This document shows positions 27,476-34,085 of a stretch of 64,000 bases of DNA, piece after piece. Position 1 is the stretch's first letter; each line of letters starts with the position of its first letter. The DNA is from Sphingobacterium faecale. Its GTDB lineage: Bacteria > Bacteroidota > Bacteroidia > Sphingobacteriales > Sphingobacteriaceae. The stretch lies in contig NZ_JAERTY010000004.1 in the NCBI RefSeq assembly GCF_016746095.1, positions 124,001 through 188,000 on the forward strand, given 5' to 3'. The translations under genes and the position numbers were made by a program. The notes beneath the pieces are model-generated. The model saw nothing but the letters and a program-made list of their open reading frames with translations, did not search any database and had not been told where the DNA came from.

Positions 27476-28039
27476 ATGGGACACAAAAATATTTTTAGTG
27501 ATCACGTGAGCATTGGTATGAATGAATACGTGTTCAACATTGTGATGAGTATCGACGAGAGTTTTCATCTAATTATTGCTGAAAGCAGCCCTCTAGATGG
27601 ACGATTGGACCATAAAAGAATCCGAATACCTATCGAGAATGCTAGAGGTTTGAGAGATGCTCTAAATAGAGCTATAGCAAAAATAGATAAAATTGACCTT
27701 ATGAAGTTTGTTTCTCGTTCCAGCCTGTTGGATAATGTAAGGGGCAAAAATACGATAGACGACCAGACAATCAAAACTGAGAAGAGAGAAAAAGTCACGA
27801 ACTATATTCCCTCTGGTACCAAAGATGGGATTCGGAGTTCAAACGATATTCTCTACGACGAACAAAGGAAACTTTATCCCCAAGCCTACATGCCGTGGTC
27901 AACTGAAGATGATGAAAGACTGGAGAAGCTCTTTTGTAATGGCACCTCTACCAAAGAGTTGGCTAAAATGTTTCAACGTAATCCTGGTGCTATAAGATCG
28001 AGAATAAAAAAGCTCGAATTACGGGAGAAGTACGGTTAG
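27476..28039 (+). CDS. PUR-like / Myb-like DNA-binding protein
   Basis: The 187-residue protein has an N-terminal beta-rich part (YVFNIVMSIDESFHLIIAES, then RIRIPIENARGLRDALNRAI) resembling the Bacteroidota PUR-alpha-like DUF3276 domain. The C-terminus (about 140-187), WSTEDDERLEKLF then TKELAKMFQRNPGAIRSRIK, is a Myb/SANT-like helical motif often fused to helicases and mobile-element proteins. Nucleic-acid binding is therefore likely. The PUR assignment is by pattern and not certain. It is the first gene inside the left end. Confidence 0.55.
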   Translation: MGHKNIFSDHVSIGMNEYVFNIVMSIDESFHLIIAESSPLDGRLDHKRIRIPIENARGLRDALNRAIAKIDKIDLMKFVSRSSLLDNVRGKNTIDDQTIKTEKREKVTNYIPSGTKDGIRSSNDILYDEQRKLYPQAYMPWSTEDDERLEKLFCNGTSTKELAKMFQRNPGAIRSRIKKLELREKYG

Positions 28040-28047
28040 CTCCTTAT

Positions 28048-28233
28048 CTATAGACTTTTCCTTGTCTGATCATTATCTAGTCCTAGATACTGACATAGTT
28101 CATCGAGAGTGATCAACTGATGAGGCTCTTTATTATGCTTTTTTTTGATATTGTTGTGGATACGTAAACTTTGCCGGTAGCTCTTGCCGGTGATCCTGGC
28201 GATGTCCTTGGGGTAAATGCAAATTCTGTTCAT
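28048..28233 (-). CDS. Small HTH-like protein of Bacteroidota
   Basis: The 61-residue protein (MNRICIYPKDIARITGKSYR, later LITLDELCQYLGL) looks like a compact winged or excisionase-type helix-turn-helix fold and resembles small proteins common in Bacteroidota genomes. It is convergent with the preceding gene, 8 bases apart. A DNA-binding role is inferred. Confidence 0.55.
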   Translation of the reverse strand: MNRICIYPKDIARITGKSYRQSLRIHNNIKKKHNKEPHQLITLDELCQYLGLDNDQTRKSL

Positions 28234-28311
28234 ACCAATACTTTATGTATTCTTTATCTCTACTGTTGGTATGCTGATTACCTACAGCAGCTGACTAGTT
28301 CTTAATGCTAC

Positions 28312-28329
28312 CAAGTTGGTAACAACTTG
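28312..28329. repeat. Inverted repeat related to the rteC-region palindrome
   Basis: CAAGTTG (28312-28318) and CAACTTG (28323-28329) flank GTAA. The half-site recurs in the palindrome at 48813-48842 and as ACAAGTTGT near 44074, so it may be an operator of an island regulator such as RteC. Confidence 0.4.
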
Positions 28330-28508
28330 TGATTGTATTGGTGACTTTTCTTTGTTGCAATTTACGGATTCTTTATGGTTTGATTGTGTGTTTCTATGTC
28401 TATTAACGCCATATAGTATAGGTAGACTTTTTTCTATTGCTTGTTTTATGAAGATTTGGTTTGGATATCACGATTGCTGCAGCGGTGATAGATTAATTTT
28501 TTAAGGAA

Positions 28509-29270
28509 ATGGCAAGACAATCAAGTATTATCAAATTGAAGGGTACTATCGGGGATATTACCTTTTACAAAAGTAAGGATGGGTATTTGGCCCGTCAGAA
28601 AGGCGGAATTGATAAGGAGCGTTTTTTGAACGATCCGAAATTCCAGCGAACGCGGGAGAATGCCCAGGAGTTCGGGCGAGCCGGTAAGGCAAGCAAGATA
28701 CTTTGTACGGCAATTCGGCCGGTACTGAACAAGACGCAGGACTCGCGAATGATTTCGCGCCTGGTAAAGAAGATGATGACGGTAATCAAGGCGGATGCAG
28801 TGAGTGATCGTGGGCAGCGTAATGTGTTGGATGGGGAATTGATTTTGTTGCAGAGCTTCGATTTCAATGGTAATGCAGGGCTTTCTGCTACGGTTTATGC
28901 ACCGTTTACGGCTACTATCGATCGTGCGTCAGGTGTGTTGGATGTGAATGTAGCGGCTTTCACTCCAGAAAGTCAGATTGTGGCTCCAGGTGGAACGACG
29001 CATTTCCGACTTATTTCGGCTGGTGTTGAGGTGGATTTTGAGAATGAAACGTTTAAGTTGGCCCAAAGTGCTTCTTCTGAAATTGCGTATGGCAATACGT
29101 TGTCTGCAGCAATTCCATTGAGCAACGATCTTGGAGTTACTGACTCAACGAAGCCGTTGTTCTTGGTATTCGGAATCGAGTTCCTTCAGCAGGTGAACGG
29201 TTCGTTCTATTCGTTGAATAATGGTGCGTTTAACGCCCTGAATCTGGTAGCTGTAGACACGGGCGTATAA
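28509..29270 (+). CDS. Conserved Bacteroidota protein, first gene of a small cassette
   Basis: The 253-residue protein begins MARQSSIIKLKGTIGDITFY and has a basic N-terminal region (about 1-110) and a beta-rich C-terminal part (about 115-250) with regularly spaced hydrophobic residues. I recognise it as a recurrent Bacteroidota hypothetical seen with DUF5675 genes, not as a known enzyme. There is no signal peptide. The stop overlaps the next start (TAATG). GC content is higher than in the surrounding intergenic DNA. A structural or DNA-packaging-like role is only a guess. Confidence 0.6.
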   Translation: MARQSSIIKLKGTIGDITFYKSKDGYLARQKGGIDKERFLNDPKFQRTRENAQEFGRAGKASKILCTAIRPVLNKTQDSRMISRLVKKMMTVIKADAVSDRGQRNVLDGELILLQSFDFNGNAGLSATVYAPFTATIDRASGVLDVNVAAFTPESQIVAPGGTTHFRLISAGVEVDFENETFKLAQSASSEIAYGNTLSAAIPLSNDLGVTDSTKPLFLVFGIEFLQQVNGSFYSLNNGAFNALNLVAVDTGV

Positions 29271-29677
29271 TGGTTGTGCGGTTATTGCGGACTTATCATG
29301 GTCAAGGTACCAATGGTGAGATTTGGGTCGATGGTAAATTTGTTAGTTATGCTATTGAACTGCCTTGGTTAGATAATGTCCGCAATAATTCCTGTATTCC
29401 GGTAGGCAGATATCCACTGGCTAAGCGATACAGCAAGAAGTTTAAATGGCATATTTTGGTTAAGGATGTTGTGGGGCGAAGTGAGATTCTATTTCATCCA
29501 GCTAATAATGCATTGAGTGAGTTGCGAGGCTGTATTGCTCCTGTTAGTCAGCTTTCTGGAGCCGGGAAAGGTTTGGAGTCCATAAAAGCCTTTAACAAGT
29601 TAAAGGAGATGGTTTATGCTTCTATTGATGCAGGGAAATTGGTGTTTTTGGAAATTATTGAGAAAGGAAAATCATGA
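29270..29677 (+). CDS. DUF5675 family protein
   Basis: The 135-residue protein begins MVVRLLRTYHGQGTNGEIWV and contains ELPWLDNVRNNSCIPVGRYPL and HPANNALSELRGCIAPVS, the DUF5675 pattern. The conserved H, E, R and C residues are reminiscent of cell-wall-active enzymes such as L,D-transpeptidases or endolysins, but activity is not demonstrated for the family as far as I know. Start and stop overlap both neighbours (TAATG, ATGA), so the cassette is translationally coupled. Confidence 0.75.
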   Translation: MVVRLLRTYHGQGTNGEIWVDGKFVSYAIELPWLDNVRNNSCIPVGRYPLAKRYSKKFKWHILVKDVVGRSEILFHPANNALSELRGCIAPVSQLSGAGKGLESIKAFNKLKEMVYASIDAGKLVFLEIIEKGKS

Positions 29678-29916
29678 ATGTAGTTGAACGGGCTCAGGCC
29701 CCTACTCCGAAGTTTTTTAAGGTGCTACGGAATATTGGTATTGTGGTAGCAACTATTGGTGGGGCTATTCTAACTGCTCCTGTAACTTTGCCTGCTGCGA
29801 TTGTTACTGTTGGTGGTTATTTGGCCGTTGCTGGTGGTGTGATATCGGCCATTAGTCAGGTGACAGTTGATGATAAGCAGCTGAAGAAGGAAACGGAGGC
29901 CGTGAATGATGAATAG
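29674..29916 (+). CDS. Small two-span membrane protein
   Basis: The 80-residue protein has two hydrophobic segments (about residues 24-40 and 43-64, Gly/Ala/Val-rich) between charged ends, a layout like class II holins. It overlaps DUF5675 by 4 bases and the next small membrane protein by 11. A holin-like or pore function is inferred from position and topology only. Confidence 0.6.
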   Translation: MNVVERAQAPTPKFFKVLRNIGIVVATIGGAILTAPVTLPAAIVTVGGYLAVAGGVISAISQVTVDDKQLKKETEAVNDE

Positions 29917-30079
29917 ATCTGCGGTGGGCCATGGAACTTTTGGAGGTTTGTTACTAGGTGTTTATCCGGCTTTGATCATGGGTGATATCTTGAAAACTAT
30001 TTTGTTAGCTGCTATTGGCGCAGCGGTTAGTTTTTGTGTATCTTTACTACTCGGGTCTCTGACCAAAAGAAAAAAATAG
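29906..30079 (+). CDS. Small membrane protein, 57 residues
   Basis: Starting at ATG 29906 inside the end of the preceding gene, this ORF encodes 57 residues: a Gly/His-containing N-terminus, two hydrophobic helices (about 12-25 and 29-50) and a basic tail TKRKK. It is the fourth gene of a tightly overlapping cassette that ends in a terminator at 30104. Similar short proteins accompany DUF5675 genes in my recollection, but I cannot name a family. Confidence 0.6.
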   Translation: MMNRSAVGHGTFGGLLLGVYPALIMGDILKTILLAAIGAAVSFCVSLLLGSLTKRKK

Positions 30080-30103
30080 AGTTGTGGTGACTTTATTCAA
30101 TTT

Positions 30104-30132
30104 AAAAGCTCGGCGTATGCCGGGCTTTTGTT
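30104..30132 (+). terminator. Terminator of the DUF5675 cassette
   Basis: AAAAGCTCGGC (30104-30114) pairs with GCCGGGCTTTT (30119-30129) around GTAT, followed by GTTGTTTT. A compact 11-bp stem with one G-T pair. Confidence 0.8.
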
Positions 30133-30144
30133 GTTTTAACTCTT

Positions 30145-30732
30145 TTATATATTCCCATCTATAAAAAAGAGCAGCTGTTGAAGAGACTTAATATAAGATT
30201 CATTTAGAGCTTTACGTGCAGACTTATATCCCCATATGTTGCTTTGACTGCCAATATTTGAGATCATTTCTTGATTTGAAGTGCTATTTTTAATTATTTC
30301 AGTGTAGAATATGGTTGATGCGTTCCACATCCCCTTAGGTATTATCATTGTAGAAAGATTTCCTCCAACTATGCCTATACCTGCAGATATATCAGTACCA
30401 AATCCCGCATGGTATGCTGAAATACCAATCTTTAACAAAGTACCTTTCGATTCTTTAGACCTATACAATGAATTATCTTTAACGAAATAGATGTTGGGAT
30501 AAACTTGTTTTATCTGTTCAAATATGCTTTCAATCAATGTTTCACTGGTACACTCAATTTTAGATTTTTCATTTAAAATTCTTGCATCAAAAAAAGCAAC
30601 CTTGACTGTGTCTAAAGATGATATATCGCTTCTTGGTGGAGCTTGCACATATTCGGGACACCATACGTAAAGCTTCTGTGCATTAGAAAACGATACGTTT
30701 GCGATTAGGATTAATAGTAGTAGATATTTCAT
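30145..30732 (-). CDS. Secreted hypothetical protein
   Basis: The 195-residue protein has a clean signal peptide (MKYLLLLILIANVSFSNAQ) and a mature domain of about 175 residues with YVWCPEYVQAPPRSD and IESIFEQIKQVYPNIYFV, then a Gly-rich GFGTDISAGIGIVGGNLST segment. The layout recalls periplasmic or lipoprotein-like domains such as DUF4136, but I cannot assign it. Convergent with the cassette before it. Confidence 0.6.
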   Translation of the reverse strand: MKYLLLLILIANVSFSNAQKLYVWCPEYVQAPPRSDISSLDTVKVAFFDARILNEKSKIECTSETLIESIFEQIKQVYPNIYFVKDNSLYRSKESKGTLLKIGISAYHAGFGTDISAGIGIVGGNLSTMIIPKGMWNASTIFYTEIIKNSTSNQEMISNIGSQSNIWGYKSARKALNESYIKSLQQLLFFIDGNI

Positions 30733-30827
30733 AAATCAGTTTTTTCGAAGATAGGAAAAGGTTGTGATTTTTTACTTAAAAGTAGCTTTTTATAGATGAT
30801 TTAGAGTTTTTTTAATTTTTTTTTGAA

Positions 30828-30968
30828 ATGTACTGGATTACTTCTGAAAGAAAAAGGAAAAAAAGAAAGTCATTGCTGCAATTGCTGGAGGCTAATAAGG
30901 CAAGGTTTTTCAGTGAAATACTATCCGGCCGGAGGCGGATGGAGATTTCTCTGAAAACATGGGCTTGA
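30828..30968 (+). CDS. Possible small basic protein, 46 residues
   Basis: ATG 30828 opens 46 codons ending at TGA 30966. The product is strongly basic (SERKRKKRKSLL, later SGRRRMEISLK). No ribosome site or promoter box is clear, and it lies just upstream of the structured non-coding region. It may be spurious; I list it because it fills an otherwise empty 300-base gap. Confidence 0.25.
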   Translation: MYWITSERKRKKRKSLLQLLEANKARFFSEILSGRRRMEISLKTWA

Positions 30969-31059
30969 CCTTGCTATTTAGCTTACAGCAATTATTTTTA
31001 CATTCTTTTTTGTCTTTTCTGTAATTGCTTTTTTTAAATCCATTCATATTGCACCTACT

Positions 31060-31890
31060 GCTGTTAGCAGGTGTTTGCAATGAGTGCCGCGGATTGCAAA
31101 AAGCCTGCTAGCGATAGCTCGCCGTCTGCGAGTTGAGTGAAGGGTGCTGGACCGAGAGGTGCGGAGCACTGGGGGCCGGCATATGTTGGTGAGGTTGACT
31201 GGCGGTATTTTTGATGGCTTGGGGTTATTGGGGTTGGGTATGTGCGAAGGGTTTGAATTGGGTGTCTCAAAAATAGTGACAGCCGAAAGCTCGTCAACAC
31301 AAGGTGCCTAGGTATGTATTGGCCAGCAGCTATGGAGGTGATCACGGTGCGGAAAAGCGGTTGCCGAATGTAGTGTAACGAAATGGAGGCGTGCCGGGAT
31401 GATGCTCCGTGTGAACCGGAATGGCTGCGATGAGGTAATGACCGAAAGGCAAAAATGGTGACAATCTGCGTAGCACCCGTAGGGCTGATAGGCTCTATGT
31501 TTTTGGGGCTTTGTAGTGGAATCATAGTGCCTATAGGATTGGCGCTGTTTTTTGCTGAGGGAATGGACGATGGTAGCGTTGGGCCACCGATGGCACCGCA
31601 GCCCGAGCGATCTGCAGGCGAGCCAAACTCAAGGAGACGGTGGATGAAGCAGTGCTGAGCAGCTGGTGAATAGAAATGGAGCTTGCGAAATGTAATGAGC
31701 CAGGTGTGATGCGCTGTGCCAGACAGAGTAGTCGCCTATGAGGAGGAGGACTGAACTGCAAGGATGATGACAATCTGCGCTAGCACCCGAAGGGCAAAGA
31801 GGCTCTATATGATGCCTTTTTAATGTGTAGCTGAATCATATAGTGCCTCTTTGGATTGGCGTCATTCTTTGCTGAAGGAGGACGAGGAAT
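31060..31890 (+). ncRNA. Large structured non-coding region with tandem RNA-like motif
   Basis: About 830 bases, clearly richer in G and C than the surrounding DNA, contain no credible coding frame on either strand but many hairpins. GTTAGCAGG/CCTGCTAGC (31063-31071 with 31104-31112) encloses TTTGCAAT/ATTGCAAA (31074-31081 with 31093-31100); AGCTCGC/GCGAGTT is at 31116-31134. Two tandem copies of one module (31461-31541 and 31770-31858) share the core GGCTCTAT...ATAGTGCC with the same T-T mismatch, while stem flanks differ by compensatory changes, and an outer CAATC/GATTG pair in both. G-T pairs on the plus strand suggest that is the transcribed one. I cannot match it to a known RNA class. 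Confidence 0.6.
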
Positions 31891-32009
31891 GCCTTATTTC
31901 CTGATTGATGAAGAATGATTAAAGAAAGTTAAGCACTTACATGCAATATGATTAGCAAGGCCAATTGCTGATAAATCGAGGTTATTGTTGATTAGTTTCA
32001 TAAATTTAG

Positions 32010-32921
32010 TTAAATATTAGATGTAATTGGCCCTATATCAAATTTTACATTACCAGATAATGATTTGATGTTTTTTAAATTTTCAAGATCAGCAGAATTT
32101 GGGTGAGGTAAGAATACATAATATTTATACATTTGACTCTCTAGCTTAAAGATTAAATTAACTACGAGAGCTTGTAAACCATTCGACGTGGTTACAACCC
32201 CAACATCGGTTTCTTCTAAAGGAGCATGGCCTTCTTGGCATATGAAAGGGAAATTAGATTCATCTGCACGGTTATTTAAAATATTAAGTAAGAATCCATA
32301 AGTCGTAACTTTAAAACCACCTCTATCGAATAGTAAATCGTATCCAACTCGTGAAAAAGCGGTTAAGTAAGCGCATTTTAGCATTGTTTTGATATTAAGA
32401 TTGGTAGACAGTGCTAAAGAAACTTTGAATTGAAGTCCATTCCAATTGTCAAATACACCGTTAAATTTCAATGCGTCTATGCCTTTCTTAGACGTTACAA
32501 AGTTTGCACAAGGATTTTCACTTTTCGAGGCCTTTAGATTTTGTAAAGAAAATTTTGTGGTAATACCTTTCATATCTAAACTTTCAGCACTAATTTTTGC
32601 ATTCATACTTTTTTCATGTTCGATGAAATTTTTTGTTTGAAAAAATAGAAGCACGTCTTTGTCTGACGTATGTCCATCTGTATTATTAACTTCTTTAGCT
32701 ACGAGGACCAATTCTTTTCCTCCAAGGCTTTTGGGAGGGACATGTTCTATTGTTAGTTCTTTATTTTTAAGGCTCTCAATTGAGTGTAAATTTAGAGAAA
32801 TTGGACATAGGTATAATTCATCAGGAAGCGTAAAATCTCCTGCATTAATTGTTATACCGTGTTTTTTGAAGGTTTCTTTCCAATTGGATGCAAATCTGCT
32901 GAAAAAATGTTGTCTATTCAT
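32010..32921 (-). CDS. HNH endonuclease-like protein
   Basis: The 303-residue protein contains CPISLNLHSIESLKNKELTI followed by EHVPPKSLGGKE and later NNTDGHTSDKD, the shape of an HNH_5-type motif (E-H-x-x-P-K-S-x-G-G and N-N-x-x-G-H). The usual zinc CxxC pairs are incomplete: a C is present at LCPIS and further Cys residues are missing. The long C-terminal domain (about 110-303) is unrecognised. It is divergent from the XRE-led operon, separated by about 70 bases, and may be a standalone nuclease or a defence effector. Nuclease activity is inferred. Confidence 0.6.
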   Translation of the reverse strand: MNRQHFFSRFASNWKETFKKHGITINAGDFTLPDELYLCPISLNLHSIESLKNKELTIEHVPPKSLGGKELVLVAKEVNNTDGHTSDKDVLLFFQTKNFIEHEKSMNAKISAESLDMKGITTKFSLQNLKASKSENPCANFVTSKKGIDALKFNGVFDNWNGLQFKVSLALSTNLNIKTMLKCAYLTAFSRVGYDLLFDRGGFKVTTYGFLLNILNNRADESNFPFICQEGHAPLEETDVGVVTTSNGLQALVVNLIFKLESQMYKYYVFLPHPNSADLENLKNIKSLSGNVKFDIGPITSNI

Positions 32922-32992
32922 TGCTTCTCAATATAGGTAAAAAACCATATATTAGCCAATATTTGTCAAGTCAAATTTCAAAGTAAAAATTT

Positions 32993-33265
32993 ATGATTGG
33001 AGAGAAAATCCGAGAACTGAGGGAAGTGAATAATGTACTGCTTCGGCAGCTTGCTGCTCAGTTGGATATCGATACGGCCTTGTTGAGTAAGATGGAGCGT
33101 GGTGATCGTCCGTTTAGGAAAGAGGATCTGGTAAAAATTGCTTCGATTTTTGAGGTTTCTGATCGGGAGTTGTTGACTTTGTGGTTGGCGGACAAGGTAC
33201 TTAGAATTGTTGATAATGAGTCGTATAAAAAAGAGTCTTTACAGTTGGTTTTGAATAGTATTTAG
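32993..33265 (+). CDS. XRE-family regulator of the defence operon
   Basis: The 90-residue protein is a single helix-turn-helix domain (KIRELREVNNVLLRQLAAQL, then DTALLSKMERGDRPFRKEDL) with a short helical tail. Small XRE proteins with this LLSKMERGDR-type core regularly precede restriction-modification genes in Bacteroidota and are likened to controller (C) proteins. It is the first gene of a run with gaps of a few bases, so it probably times expression of methylase and nuclease functions. Upstream, AATATTTG near 32977 is a near match to the TAnnTTTG box. Confidence 0.85.
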   Translation: MIGEKIRELREVNNVLLRQLAAQLDIDTALLSKMERGDRPFRKEDLVKIASIFEVSDRELLTLWLADKVLRIVDNESYKKESLQLVLNSI

Positions 33266-33272
33266 TATACCT

Positions 33273-34082
33273 ATGAGTTTTATACAATCTAAGAGATTAA
33301 AACAACGTAATGAAGGATTAAAAGACTTAGAAAAGTCTTTAGAGAATAAGGCAAAGACTTTAATTATACATTACTCTTGTGAGTCTTTCGTGAATTTGCA
33401 TGGGAGAAGCCCACGCATCACCTCTATTTCAATCCGAAATTTACAAACAGGGCAGACTATATCATTTTCGATTCATATACAGGCTCAAATTAATACATTA
33501 GATTTTAATAATTTATCTGATGAAGATTACGATAAATTAGAATTTGACATGCTTGATGAGTTTTACAAATTTGCTAGAGAAAGGCTTAAATTTAAATGGA
33601 TTCACTGGAATATGCATGATACTAATTTTGGTTTTGAAGCAATTTCAAATCGTTTCAGAATACTTGGTGGTGAACCCTTAGAAATTGATATAGAAAATAG
33701 ATTTGATCTCCCACGAATATTGTCTAAACTATATACTTACGATTATGAAGACCATGGAGATAACGGGAAATTGCTTAGTTTGTGTGCAAGAAATGGGATT
33801 TCTTGCAGAGATGCTTTGAGTGGTAAAAAGGAGGCGGAAGCTTTTGAAAATAAGAACTACCTTGCTCTACATAAATCTACCCTTAACAAAATTAGTATTA
33901 TTGAAAGCATTCTAGAGAAAACTGATAGTAATTGCTTGAAGGTTAAGGTGAGCTACAGAATAATTTATGGACTATCCATTTCTGGAATAAAGGAGATTAT
34001 TGCAAATAATTGGATTTTAAATCTTGTTAGAGGGATAATAATATTTTTATTGGGAGTTTTTGTAGAGAAATATATATTCTAA
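33273..34082 (+). CDS. Membrane-anchored unknown protein, possibly exonuclease-like
   Basis: The 269-residue protein has a soluble body and a C-terminal hydrophobic helix (WILNLVRGIIIFLLGVFVEK) ending the chain, so it is tail-anchored. The body has three short conserved-looking blocks: LIIHYSCESF, FKWIHWNMHDTNFGFEAI and ENKNYLALHKSTLNKI. Their spacing and order recall the three motifs of DEDD 3'-5' exonucleases, but the acidic residues do not all fit. I offer that as a hypothesis only. It is inserted between regulator and methylase with gaps of 7 and 3 bases and is AT-richer than both. Confidence 0.45.
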   Translation: MSFIQSKRLKQRNEGLKDLEKSLENKAKTLIIHYSCESFVNLHGRSPRITSISIRNLQTGQTISFSIHIQAQINTLDFNNLSDEDYDKLEFDMLDEFYKFARERLKFKWIHWNMHDTNFGFEAISNRFRILGGEPLEIDIENRFDLPRILSKLYTYDYEDHGDNGKLLSLCARNGISCRDALSGKKEAEAFENKNYLALHKSTLNKISIIESILEKTDSNCLKVKVSYRIIYGLSISGIKEIIANNWILNLVRGIIIFLLGVFVEKYIF

Positions 34083-34085
34083 CAT

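Noticed and set aside
28316..28504. 62-codon forward frame before the MARQ-type gene
   Set aside because: Phe/Cys-rich composition unlike a protein and no ribosome site; the segment more likely holds the promoter region.
31064..31773. Open frames of 67-153 codons on both strands in the GC-rich island segment
   Set aside because: Their residue composition (runs of Ser, Pro, Arg, His) and the overlap with strong hairpins fit structured non-coding DNA, not proteins.
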